A stretch of DNA of 64,000 nt from Babesia bovis T2Bo (lineage: Eukaryota; Apicomplexa; Aconoidasida; Piroplasmida; Babesiidae): positions 124,001 to 188,000 of the forward strand of contig NW_026261572.1 of the NCBI RefSeq assembly GCF_000165395.2, given 5' to 3'. Both the position numbers and the translations under genes were made by a program. The notes below the pieces were generated by a model. That model was given only the letters and a program-made list of their open reading frames with translations. It was not told where the DNA came from and searched no databases. Positions 43,201 to 51,793 of this stretch are shown here, one piece after another. The number at the start of each line of letters is the position of its first letter. The stretch's first letter is position 1.

Positions 43201-44979
43201 ACTGTAGGCACCATCTACGTCCTCCTTGGATACTTGGAGTGCACGGCTAAGGTCCTTCATTGTACGGCGGACATCATCTTCCGTTGCCAGAAGCTCTAGT
43301 ACCTTCATAGCAGCACCGTTTACAGCATCATTCTTCTGATGCTCTAGCATAAGTTCCAGGATAGTGTCAATGATCAGGGTGTCACCAGTTTTCATGTACT
43401 GATCCGATCCCGGTGTACATGTGAAGGTAAGCAGGAGCTTAAGTACCTCTAGGCAGTACTTATCGTCCTTGTAGTGTGCTGACATGGAAGCTGCGATACC
43501 CTGGAGGCCTCCGTATTCATATACCACACTAAGATCGGTAACGTGGCTTGAGAACCGGTTGAACACGTGCATAATGTTCATGTGTATAGCCAGGCTCTCG
43601 AGGTGGTACTGGCTGCATGTGCACAGAATCTCAACTACCTTGTTGGCCACAAAGGCAGGCTGCAACTCACTTTGTTGAGACGCTGCGGATACGAATCCCA
43701 GCATTGATATTGCAACATTTTCCTGATCAGCCATCTGGTACAATATTGGGAGTGATGTTGCCACGGCATCTGTTTTTATGAATGCATCTGGCCCTGACTG
43801 AAGCAGTTGCGCCAGAGCATCGGCGATACTTGCTACACAAGCTCCATCACTGGTGCACAGCGGCAATGCTGCGACCAGGTTGTCAACACCACCCTTCTGG
43901 ACCACTTCGTCGCAGTAGGACTTCGTGACGGCAACAGTACCTAGGATGCGCGCAGCACCAGCAATCACACTGAGCATGACTTCGGCATGCGTTTCCAACT
44001 GTGCAGTGGCATTTTTCACCAAGTCCACAATCAGACCCAATGCTCCATCCTTGGCCAACTGCTCACCCACTGACGAGATGTACGATAGCGAACGCAGGGT
44101 ATCTACGGCAGCCTGGTGTTCAGGGGTCCCTGCTTGGCATTTTTGTATATCGTTTAGACTTTGTTTCAGTGCTGCAGTGCTAACGACGGACTTAACAATA
44201 TCACTGCCATATCCCACCACTGCTTTGGATGTTTTGTACTTTTCAATGACGCGGATAACTGGGTCGAGGCATGTCTTGTCTAGTATACCGGCTTTAGCCA
44301 GGGATGCACCGGCCTTCATTGCGCTTTCTACGCTGGCCACCTTCGACTTTTCAGAAGGCAGGGCTAAACACAATTGAAGCATGACGTTGATGCCATTGTG
44401 CTGCTTCATTTTAGCAGGGCCTGAAGACGTGGCGCATATGGACGATAAGCATGCAAGTGCCTTAACTGCTACATCAGCTCCCATGGAAGGTGCTCCATTC
44501 ACAGATTTGCAAATGGTGCCAGCAAGACCTGCACCTCCATCAGGTAGGCGCTGTATTTTCCCAAGGCACTCTAACACTGTGTAGCAGTATGCCAGCACTA
44601 CGTCGTCCTGTGGGCATTGGTTTAAAATAAGCTCAACAGCAGTAATACCACCGTCCTTGGCAAACTTTTGTGATATTTCCTGGTTTTCAGCTTCTTCTAC
44701 ACACCCACAAGCCATAGCCTGTAGGATTTGACTGCATGAAAAGATGATATCTTCGTCATCACCAAAGTTAGACAACGCAGTCACCAAACTTGGCAGTACG
44801 TTCCTGTTGAGCGCATCAAGTGCATTTTCTACATACAACTGCAACTGCGGATTACAGAAGTCCGATAGCGACCTCATACCGAACATCAACATCTTCTTGA
44901 ATTTTTGGTGCTCCTTTACCGAAGCCACGGCTTGCGCCACACCACCATCGGCGGCTCGACGGATACGTGTGACCGCCAT
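37204..44979 (-). CDS. Giant armadillo-repeat protein, 2591 residues
   Basis: One uninterrupted frame encodes tandem alpha-helical ARM-like repeats for about 2400 residues, with typical repeat ends such as ALACLSSICATS, ALSHFLQVTGNDG and LALANACIGHK. The last 150 residues are different: tryptophan-rich, beta-looking, with KGYIRDNPKRVGIRWRSSQD and ARGLRHPILEA, ending ERDAVVELLVQWREAATYNY, compatible with a PH-like module. No signal peptide, membrane segment or catalytic motif is present. ARM solenoids are protein-binding scaffolds; the partner is unknown. Codon use is richer in C and G third positions than in neighbouring genes, which may mean high expression. No close family is recognised outside apicomplexans. 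Confidence 0.85.
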   Translation of the reverse strand: MAVTRIRRAADGGVAQAVASVKEHQKFKKMLMFGMRSLSDFCNPQLQLYVENALDALNRNVLPSLVTALSNFGDDEDIIFSCSQILQAMACGCVEEAENQEISQKFAKDGGITAVELILNQCPQDDVVLAYCYTVLECLGKIQRLPDGGAGLAGTICKSVNGAPSMGADVAVKALACLSSICATSSGPAKMKQHNGINVMLQLCLALPSEKSKVASVESAMKAGASLAKAGILDKTCLDPVIRVIEKYKTSKAVVGYGSDIVKSVVSTAALKQSLNDIQKCQAGTPEHQAAVDTLRSLSYISSVGEQLAKDGALGLIVDLVKNATAQLETHAEVMLSVIAGAARILGTVAVTKSYCDEVVQKGGVDNLVAALPLCTSDGACVASIADALAQLLQSGPDAFIKTDAVATSLPILYQMADQENVAISMLGFVSAASQQSELQPAFVANKVVEILCTCSQYHLESLAIHMNIMHVFNRFSSHVTDLSVVYEYGGLQGIAASMSAHYKDDKYCLEVLKLLLTFTCTPGSDQYMKTGDTLIIDTILELMLEHQKNDAVNGAAMKVLELLATEDDVRRTMKDLSRALQVSKEDVDGAYSKIAAVTGLARIARLRPIIVKSDMLKEIMQTVSTWVEGSNFTGRSKLTKAAMQCAQATVEDAAQCENTISMICDLACMPQVRRVIDLEGGEDNFLLHCTGALAHLCSVDRGYSSEQCKAVVEHINRVMRKHMDIKNAETQCIDALSHFLQVTGNDGMDALLSTNTIVAVVGYLSKIPMYLPCQIVGVGFLLACAKMDYRALECLKQCNTYQLLRALNRTHKKSRKLKTMVGELLSMIMPPDAFEAELIQLLADLEKGMEVNDILAVHTALSSINQLLVSNECIRIAVRLHVPEILVKVCDWTSKSKALADKVQIVEPDDVAGKDLIDSINLEIAQSIYNMGQNRSGLIAMTKLGTYATALKVWESVQGPVTPILEDEACASLDAMTQLFVHDMANVDAALKNDVLSKVCRGFTLFQSSPNVIRSICRCLAAMCTTDARAKALVESPEFNKLTAMLVQLLDGDENVSLGSVKAIAELLKCNNKLVIDHFAKKTNLVSGLLRNIEMYPENSKLVALSATCLNYFGKGVVAGRNDIPAVLTNITKALNENKNVATTVLPVLKLLLNMCTPETKQALKSSGVMEVVSDVMMIHIDDEAITSVGGELFGYLGAEAQIRALMRQVIEAVQMRQDTMAQEVDSLCTRLAMFLLSPLENRAEALADTEEFLGALNTCMAYSADNKNLIANATLVSRRLGDAVFNDFEDQFGAWAIANSSNLQQIIAILNSDYGASNVKFLCHAYRVFSCCAVNVYVTDMMQAECQTVMPRTMELLERYRNNPDVANAILDFLSNLSKSPATENNAEQSGLRLFVDACNQRGTDPLTLLTDIMITHKQLDNLVIPAMQLMGDIVASGMFDNSASVKAALAAAERICVGAVSEERKLAFMDMVCKMLGSLEKSECQRVVENVVQMLKAGVIARKSPDVLKAYARILAAAASCDIEGKDLMQHLNKIGAMKMLAELLEDGSLVDKSALLSVFQSLQKCVKSCPACAVPLLREALPKMLVSGADLITNDSECSHGFCDMLLDAVAIEGVGRVLGGMEPLMNMLHNLQMKAKENGDKSLGDKILQILKGIANDQPKIRNCQSIYLMLEERKSEEKTLSIVQAMELCDDVNFVLQTMAKYNEKVLAYESDEGKDIIYGGMAVDLLFSLEENAQYLMDNGVLDVLMESLAKQNHLNITNSLASSLCTGAMRPNVVAKMLPRKDFMPVIGGYVKRVHQGKGMVIPPTPENSDNIVEVVLINAMLLVERTAINRRIYLNADVINVLVDIWDAYDKQKYTMSRLLRQTFRTLRKIVAEAHVDIMLKCNMVSRIKNILATSEDYNLIPDALFLVGSMAVIKQIKTQICEVGLLDGIVQLMNRHVGNPDSPNAIITNTCLALANACIGHKQATDRFMQLKGPEINVRILRDYSEIHEVTNGASILLCNMLYKNDAFKDVYGKLGAPEALVRCLRAYAGSNQAYAIRCIESLFKAISNLALYAANVTLFLDAGIEQSFCAWLSNLDPSFSDVQLKIGLQTLSNLVMENKEGNMRKFSVLLMPVLHVMSQERQDSKVALLLFDILSSLCRSDENSELFLQNGGCELCIQTMRRVSYDLVTLTLGINLLASQTTSPAGVQKLLELDVFSLLLANLTFEEYTPELTDILIATLRCLRKLVNSPEMVYLFCSQDGLSTAISVSRKTQQSPAIVIESLRLILGMLALTETKEEGAAPAWENIGMEKEDIENLLNITFVCGGNEQAQKMIRLQKIVFSVIGYFMSQGLGSEVLIMNNFSSLGHIYLTNFPGTVEMVVLMTVVLENTFTVPAEVRNNILTKEIMKKYRDVASSLPNKKPEDKALYNRCHALVTALASSENKTLESTGHFNFELSGWNVDPYPHGTHDLPEAVKQGLRTGGRVKGYIRDNPKRVGIRWRSSQDLNYLEWGPEEEDYPYRIAVRRIRNIARGLRHPILEAANAKEPRKVTNNTCFCIMGSATEDFPDGFALPIKCKNIKERDAVVELLVQWREAATYNY

Positions 44980-45633
44980 ATTCCTTTTGAATAATATCCA
45001 CTAGGTTAGGAGTTTCCCCTGTTAAAATAACCCTCAGTGAACAACGCGGTCAGTAGGTAAAGAATGGTATATATTTATAATACTTACGAACTCATTAGCT
45101 ATGTGTATGCTCCTATGTTACAGTAAATAGATTGTGGAGCTCACCGTAAAGTGCATCTGAGCTCAGAGAATCATTAGCGTCCTTCGCCAAGTGCTTCTAG
45201 ACGCATGGTACAGAGTCCCACTTCGACTCTTCCGTTACACATTCAATATTCACAGCATGCGTACTATGCCTAGAGAACATGCGAGACACATATATGTACT
45301 AATGGTATTATTCTTCCTGGCATGAGAGTCGGCACACCACCGCTGATCTATGATGGGGTGTTTCACTGCCCAATTGCAGGCTCAGCGCCTGTCTTGTTAC
45401 TAAGAATGATATATTTATAGTTGTAACATGTTGAACTGTGAGCATGGATCATGCCAGTCGGCGAATCACCGCATGTGTGTTGTTTTGTAATGTGCAACGT
45501 CGACAACCACGTACACATATTGAAGGATGTGTAAAACGGGTCATCTTGACCTTCTAGATTACGTTATAGTCTAGAATTCACATGTAATGTATAGGTGTGG
45601 ATTCATCACCCATGTTGAACGCGTTAATGGCAA
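44980..45633. other. Intergenic, no gene recognised
   Basis: About 650 bp upstream of the armadillo gene and downstream of Cox2a. No ORF with plausible splice sites was found. A stretch near 45150-45240 looks GC-richer and could fold, but it matches no RNA family I can name. Confidence 0.4.
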
Positions 45634-46446
45634 TTACTCATCATCCGCCTCCTCAGCCTCTGTCTCCAGCACAGGTGGAGATTCCACTTCGTATACCCAG
45701 TACCATTGGTGCCCAATTACTTTCACTGTCATAGAAGTTGACACGGCTTCGTCCATCATGTAAATCATGGTGTAGCACGGTACAGCCAAACCCATAATGA
45801 TGAGAGTAGGTATCCAGAAGAAGCAGAACTCCGCGGTTAAGATTAGGTTGTGGTTACCCCAAACTTTGACACGGCGCCTAGCGTAGAAAGGAATGTTCGT
45901 CTGCTCTACACCGAACAGTTCTTCCATAGGGCGCGTTTCCTTTCCAACTATCATAGTCTCCCCGTTCACGATGGTAAATTGCTGCTTAGGCACGTCGGTA
46001 TAGGCATCGAACCAATGGAAACTATCAGCCGCGTAAGAGGGACGGTAGCGTCCATCAGATTGTAGGTGGCCACGTGGGTCACCATGTTGATGACGCACGA
46101 AGTTGTACATACCAGTTGGCTTGCCAAACTCAATAGATGGTAAATCTTCCGGTTGACCCACAGCTTTAGGTAGTCCTAATCCAGGGTACTTACCCTGCTT
46201 GAATACTTTGCCATCGTCTACAATGTATGGAGGCGCCGCGGCATCCACCTCAGGCGCAGTAGATTTGGCAGTTGAGCCGTCACCTCTGGTTGGTGGTTGC
46301 CCACATAGAGTACTAGTTAAACGCCTTGTTAGATGAATCTCAGCAGGGTATTTGTAGTCTATAGTGGCATTAGAACTCCTGTAGAAGTGGCGCAAAGCTG
46401 TGCCATTGCGTAGATGAAAAGCGCTCCTAAATATACAGTAAACCAT
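45634..46446 (-). CDS. Cytochrome c oxidase subunit 2, N-terminal half (Cox2a), nuclear
   Basis: A 270-residue nuclear gene for the front half of subunit 2 of mitochondrial complex IV. In apicomplexans and some green algae cox2 is split into two nuclear genes, cox2a and cox2b. The first 60 or so residues are basic and hydroxylated (FHLRNGTALRHFYRSS), suiting a mitochondrial presequence. Near the C-terminus, HNLILTAEFCFFWIPTLIIM followed by GLAVPCYTMIYMMDE is the second transmembrane helix, then TVKVIGHQWYWVYEV is the classic W-Y-W strand. The protein then stops after an acidic tail (ETEAEEADDE), exactly where the split falls. The CuA ligands are absent, as expected, because they are on Cox2b. 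The usual first membrane helix is not evident. Confidence 0.93.
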   Translation of the reverse strand: MVYCIFRSAFHLRNGTALRHFYRSSNATIDYKYPAEIHLTRRLTSTLCGQPPTRGDGSTAKSTAPEVDAAAPPYIVDDGKVFKQGKYPGLGLPKAVGQPEDLPSIEFGKPTGMYNFVRHQHGDPRGHLQSDGRYRPSYAADSFHWFDAYTDVPKQQFTIVNGETMIVGKETRPMEELFGVEQTNIPFYARRRVKVWGNHNLILTAEFCFFWIPTLIIMGLAVPCYTMIYMMDEAVSTSMTVKVIGHQWYWVYEVESPPVLETEAEEADDE

Positions 46447-47035
46447 GTTTATATTTTAGCTAGATCCTATATAACAAAATCTTGGCGCATAGCCATGCCT
46501 AGGGTGTCTTTGGCGAGGAGCTTGCCAACGGTGTTATGCAAACCCGTGTTCACAACGGTACAGATCTTTGTACCCTAATGTATACCCACGCACGAACTTT
46601 AGACCAATCGTTTTTGATAAAAATGTTCCATAAATTGGTGCTGATCACACCCGCCATCCAATATCAGCCCTAGGAGCCTCCAAGTAGCCTCACGCTGCTC
46701 AGGTTATCGTGACACACAATTTGCATTTTATTGTATCTATAAAGTAGGAGTTGTTCTATAGAAATATGTTGTTTCCAGGTGTTATTAATACAGGTTTTAT
46801 TTCTGCTGTGTTATATACTTTAGAAGCCGTGTCTTTCTGATTTCATAAATGGAGCGTTCACGAAGACATATAGAATAACTATAGTATCATTATTTTAACT
46901 ATTTTCTATTATACGTGTGTTCTAAAGGGGCACTGACTTCATTCTTTTGCCGTGGCACTGTTCGGTTATAAATATAAAATTAATGTCCACCGTCATGGAG
47001 CACTGATAATTCTACAGCTCACTTGTGTTACTGGA
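46447..47035. other. Intergenic, no gene recognised
   Basis: About 590 bp between Cox2a and the Use1-type SNARE gene, both on the minus strand. AT-rich; no supported ORF or RNA. Confidence 0.5.
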
Positions 47036-47850
47036 TCATGTGATGATGAATATCAGCAACGTGAACACAATCAGTGCGAACGATGTTGCGATCATGAAAA
47101 GCGATTGTTTCAGCGTCAGCTTCGTGGTCTTGACGAGTTTAGATGCCTCGGCTGCCACTTGGGCTACGGTATCCAGTTGCTTCCCCTGCTGCTCTGTGTA
47201 TTTTGACAGCGCTTCATTATCTTTTACTAAAATGTCGCGGTACCAGAGCGCTTTCGACTTCATGGTATCTGCTAATTTAACAAGGTCGCTACGAATCTGT
47301 TCCTGTGCTTCATCTGATCCTGTATCACGTTTCTTTCTTAATCTAGCTCCAGCTGTAGCACTGTCTCTGTCCTCAGCCCACTCATCAATCAACGCATCAA
47401 ACTCATCATTAGTCATGTTAACCGGGCGCCCGTAGTCTATAACTGCCGGCTCGGGTCTTGATGTGTCGCTGGATAGCAGCAGTTCATCGCGGTAAAGCGA
47501 TTCGTTCCTACGCACAGAACTCCTCGTATACAGATGTTCAACTGTATCCTTAGCCACGCGTATGCGTTTTATTATACCCGAGAGCTCTACCACAGTAACG
47601 ATATCAACGGGGCCGGAAACTAACCTTCTGCATTAACCGCAGTACCGCATCTCTTAATCATAGACTCTAGCATTTGAATGGACTACGAAGCAATGTATAT
47701 CAATACACACTGAAAACTCACCTGTCGAATATTCATCAACTCCAGAGTGTCCGATAGGTTACCATGCTTCCCTAGTAGGCGCTCCTCCACAAAAGGGAGC
47801 AGCTGAAGAACATCAACCAAGATAACCTTGGAATTATCCATTGGTACCAT
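47036..47850 (-). CDS. Use1-type SNARE, three exons
   Basis: Exons 47850-47722, 47664-47625 and 47586-47036 give 239 residues. Use1 is the Qc SNARE for Golgi-to-ER retrograde fusion. The SNARE region (about residues 150-210) contains LADTMKSKALWYRDILVKDN and LDTVAQVAAEASKLVK. The K-D-N triplet agrees with the aspartate that Use1 proteins carry at the zero layer in place of glutamine. A C-terminal anchor follows, LFMIATSFALIVFTLLIFII. The 5' exons start MVPMDNSKV. The first acceptor must be read as CTAGAG rather than CTAG to keep the frame; the second donor is GTTAGT. Introns are 57 and 38 nt. Confidence 0.82.
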
Positions 47851-48319
47851 GTACAGTAACGAATACCGTATGAGTGCCAAAGTGTATTTGATAACGGGTA
47901 TAGGCCATTGAATGGCTTAGAGATGCTAGACGGAGGGGCATACACACCTTAACTTTGTAAAAGGAATCATATTGATAACACACTTTAGTTCTGAATTCAC
48001 ATGCCGCTTATTGCTATGGTAACTGTAGATCAATCATAACCGAAGGTGTGTAATATGCCGTACCTTCCAACGGCAGGTCATAACGTCATATACCACTATA
48101 GACAAGCTAATGGCATAATGCTAGTTCTAATATCTGTAGATTATAATAACAATACACAAAGATCTTGCTCTATTTGATTTAGTGATGTACTATCTTAACG
48201 CTGTGTTAAGTATCAAGGACAGCGTCGGTACCGTTGACCTCAACTGACTTCACAAAGTTCCAGTACATTTTATATAACAAATACTTTATTTCATATGGTA
48301 TATTGGATTGTGATAATGT
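47851..48319. other. Intergenic, no gene recognised
   Basis: About 470 bp upstream of the Use1 gene and downstream of the four-exon membrane protein. No supported feature. Confidence 0.5.
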
Positions 48320-49220
48320 CTACACAAAGCCATGCTGTGGTTTGTTGGACTGTAAAGCCTTGCGATTCAATTTGTTGTTTTTGTCTAACAAATCCATGTC
48401 ACGGCCGCGTACAAGCGACCAGAATATGGCGCACGTTATAAAACTGCTACTGGTAAAAACACATTGTAAGGAAGTTACCTGTCCATGCACGACGTAGCCA
48501 CTGTCGATACGTATTCCGCTCTAGAGTATTTTTTACACGCCAAGGCGCCGAGGCATACGTAGAAGCCTGTTATTGTTCGACCTAATGCGCCACATAACCT
48601 ACCCCGGAGAGGCATTAAGAGAAGTGCGATACCGGATGCTACAGTCCCTATGTCATCCTTACAAAAACTAAGTATGAACCAACCAAAAACAACAAAAAGT
48701 GCCAAAGGATTAGCACCTACATATAGTGTAAAAAAATAACTACGGGATACCCTTTCTAAACACCGTTACATCGCGGTGTAATATGCCGTGAATCACTGCA
48801 TCTTGTTAAGACAATATACTATGAAATACCTCTCAAAGGGCCAACGAGAGTCGCACAGAGCGATTTGCAGCAACCGAAGATAAGTAGATATCCTGTACGG
48901 TCTAGAAGATGTACAGTGTCAACATACCGGCACACCTTGCGTTGAATTGAATTACACTCGATTCACAACGCTTGTTAATCAACCGAATACACTGCAATAA
49001 ACTAAGTTGTTATCACGAATCCGGGTAATATAGAAGGATAGCAACATACCAGTGCCAAGTGGAATACACACATCAACACACTAGCGGACCAACTTGTAGC
49101 TACTGTTACTAAGAGTAATTTATATTTCTCTGTGTTGTATGAACGCTCAGGGGTGTTCACTTTAGCCTTGGAGGCACCTGTCGATGACTCAGCGCCAGCC
49201 GCCTTCATAAAGTCAATCAT
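48320..49220 (-). CDS. Four-exon polytopic membrane protein, unknown
   Basis: Exons 49220-49050, 48991-48928, 48716-48479 and 48446-48320 join across introns of 58, 211 and 32 nt to give 199 residues. It has a polar N-terminus, then hydrophobic stretches LLLVTVATSWSASVLMCVF, ALFVVFGWFILSF, VASGIALLLMPL and TGFYVCLGALACK, then FITCAIFWSLVRGR, and a hydrophilic tail ending SNKPQHGFV. The last exon is easy to miss, since reading through its donor gives a stop two bases later (AGGTAA); splicing at GTAACT opens 42 more codons. The third acceptor could be three bases earlier. Its start ATG overlaps the stop of the preceding gene by sharing ATGA. I do not recognise the family. Confidence 0.6.
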
Positions 49221-51400
49221 GAATTGAACCTAGGGCCAAACATTGGTGGCGGAGCCTTAACCTTTGCAGCTTTAGGCACAGGTATACCACCGGGGAACAT
49301 CAAATGTTGACTGGGGTTGGACATGCCCGTAGGTTTAACCAGTAGTGTCGAGTCCGGTAGAATCTTTGGTTCGTGAATATTGCTTTGGTCAGGTATAGGC
49401 TGTGTCACAACAGGTCCAGGAGCCTTGGTATCAACGGGAGGCATTAGCGGCATCATCTTTGGAATAGGAACCAAAGGATAGTTAACGCCCTTGGGGAAGG
49501 GCATCTGCAGACCGGGAAACCCAGCTTTGCCACCTGCAAACTGCATCATCATGTCACCCCCGGGTACTATCTGAGGCGCTTTGGCAAATCGCATGTCCAA
49601 TTGTAACATAGGTAATTCACCTAGCTTGTCGAAGAAGCTACCTCCAGCCTGGTCCAACAACTTAGATGCAACAGACGAAAACTGCGATGTCTCCATAGTA
49701 GTAGCACACTTAGACAATGCACTCGCGGCACAATCCTTTTCAGCTGGTTCAGCAGGTGGAGATACACATTGTGGCGGCGTCCCACTATCAAAGTGTAAAC
49801 ATGATGCCATCTTAATCTGCTGAATACGAAAACTCTCGGGTAGCATTGCACGAATCACATCGTCCTCTAAAGCGTTGCGGTAATGGACAGCCGTAATCTT
49901 TTGCGACATGTGACGCTGATTATAGCTTATCTCGGCATACTCCTCAGCGCGCATTGCAGGGGTTACTTCTGTAAATAACGGCAATGCATTCCCGATAGTG
50001 TCACGGACAACCGGTTTCATTGGAGTACGATACCGCGACAAACACTTCTCAACATCGCTTTTATCCCGGAAATAACTTTCCAGATGCTCAATCTCACGAC
50101 GTGCAGTTATCCCCTGACCCAGAGACGTATCGGGGTTTGTTAATTCCATATACACCTCGTCCATACTGTATTTATGTGCACTCTTAGTAGCTATCCACAA
50201 TTGATTAAATATGGGAATAAACCCCTCTATCAGAGCGCTTATAGTGTCATCCTCATCAGTAATCGTGAAGTTAGTACCATAGATGCTCGCAGCTTTAGAT
50301 AACTGCTCCGATATTAACGACTTAACAGATTCACGCATATCATCCATAAATGTCGAATCTAGGTCCTTTTCCGCATCTTCCGTCTGAGTGTCATCCGCCG
50401 CTGTGTCCTCATCAGCAACGGAGGGTTCCATCTGCTCCTCCTCAAGAGGAAGAGGTGGGACGTTTAGTGGTTTTCTCATATACTCCTCCGGAGCTCGACG
50501 ATTGACTTGGCGCTGAGGTATATCAATCTGCCTGCGCATTGGCTGTTGGTTATAATTTGGAATGAGGTTCTGCTTTTGTAGGCCGTGCTTCATCATCGGT
50601 GTAGGAACCTTTACCATTGGAGGTTGCTGTTGCGGTACTGATAACCCAGGACCACGCCCTTGAGTCAGCATCTGGGATTGAATGTTCGCCTTCCTAGGAT
50701 CGTAGCCCATTGAACCGGGATGCATAGGCGCCATCTGGACGCCAACCGGGGGTCCCATCATCTGGTTATTGATATGAGGTGAAGATGTAGCACGGTTGCC
50801 GGTAACCACCATGGAATTCGAATTGTGCATGGGATCATGAGGATACATTGGCATCATACCCTTAGGTGACGCATTGTTGGCCATCATGTGACCAGGTACC
50901 AAATTAGGTGCCATGCCAATTGGCGATATATGATTACCCATGTTGCGAGGGGAAGTCGATCTACCAGGCATCATATTGACAGCGCCATGAACCATAGAAT
51001 GCTGCATCATATGCTGTTTACCCACAACATGAGGAGAACCGCCACCAGTATGGTAACCCATTATAGGAGATCGGTTAGCCATAGGATCAGCCGTCTTAAT
51101 GCGAGGCATCATTGGACGCTGACCGACCTTCCCCTTAGGCATATATCCAGGAACCGGCATACCCATCATTTTGGGCATCATACCCCTGTTATCAGGATAC
51201 GTACCCATGCAACTAGGAGGCATCTGTGGCATACCATGAGGCATCATCATAGGTGTAGGCCTCTGCGACTTTGCATATACACCCTGTTGAGGCAACACCT
51301 GCATCATGTACGTGTGCCCCTTGCCCATCATCTTAGGCGGCATTGCCTTGCGATTATAAACGCGATTATTACCTCCCCAAGAATCTCCTCGAGAATCCAT
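49217..51400 (-). CDS. Met/Pro-rich low-complexity protein, unknown
   Basis: From the first ATG (51400) the frame gives 727 residues. The N-terminal 300 are extremely rich in Met, Pro, Gly, Gln and Asn (PKMMGKGHTYMMQVLPQQG and similar). Residues about 350-550 are charged and helical, including a block of acidic residues and ISYNQRHMSQKITAVHYRNA. The C-terminal 120 residues are again Met/Pro/Gly-rich (GGKAGFPGLQMPFPKGVNYP). There is no signal peptide or known domain. The composition resembles RNA-binding or condensate-forming proteins, which is speculation. The stop TGA at 49217-49219 overlaps the start of the next gene. Confidence 0.78.
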   Translation of the reverse strand: MDSRGDSWGGNNRVYNRKAMPPKMMGKGHTYMMQVLPQQGVYAKSQRPTPMMMPHGMPQMPPSCMGTYPDNRGMMPKMMGMPVPGYMPKGKVGQRPMMPRIKTADPMANRSPIMGYHTGGGSPHVVGKQHMMQHSMVHGAVNMMPGRSTSPRNMGNHISPIGMAPNLVPGHMMANNASPKGMMPMYPHDPMHNSNSMVVTGNRATSSPHINNQMMGPPVGVQMAPMHPGSMGYDPRKANIQSQMLTQGRGPGLSVPQQQPPMVKVPTPMMKHGLQKQNLIPNYNQQPMRRQIDIPQRQVNRRAPEEYMRKPLNVPPLPLEEEQMEPSVADEDTAADDTQTEDAEKDLDSTFMDDMRESVKSLISEQLSKAASIYGTNFTITDEDDTISALIEGFIPIFNQLWIATKSAHKYSMDEVYMELTNPDTSLGQGITARREIEHLESYFRDKSDVEKCLSRYRTPMKPVVRDTIGNALPLFTEVTPAMRAEEYAEISYNQRHMSQKITAVHYRNALEDDVIRAMLPESFRIQQIKMASCLHFDSGTPPQCVSPPAEPAEKDCAASALSKCATTMETSQFSSVASKLLDQAGGSFFDKLGELPMLQLDMRFAKAPQIVPGGDMMMQFAGGKAGFPGLQMPFPKGVNYPLVPIPKMMPLMPPVDTKAPGPVVTQPIPDQSNIHEPKILPDSTLLVKPTGMSNPSQHLMFPGGIPVPKAAKVKAPPPMFGPRFNS

Positions 51401-51793
51401 TTTAACGAAGATTCCGGCATCAAAGACCAACTTGTAACAGCATACCTCACGATTATACTCAACCGAAACAAGAGCTATCACTTGCTTCAATACAAAATAT
51501 AATATTACATATAAAGTATTAAAATAATGATGGATATTACCCTAGTGGAGAAAGGAATCTACACACCTTGATGTACCAGCCGGGCTAATAGCATTAACTT
51601 TCATAGACACAAGGTGTAAGCGATATGAATCCATGCATTTAGCGCAAATCATGAATACAGCATAACATAAAGGATAGTAAATGGGTGATACCTGGAACAA
51701 CAAGTCCATGGTGAACACCATCTAAAGCGGGTGAATCAAATGTGTATATAATAATACACAGTATAAACATTAGCATAGTGTCACAGTAACCGA
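51401..51793. other. Intergenic, no gene recognised
   Basis: About 390 bp between two minus-strand genes (Sec24 upstream, the Met/Pro-rich gene downstream). The Met/Pro-rich frame stays open to about 51490 but without an ATG. Nothing else is seen. Confidence 0.5.

Noticed and set aside
45150..45260. A possible snoRNA or other small RNA
   Set aside because: There are loose C/D-box-like strings but no terminal stem or correct spacing, and no known family match.
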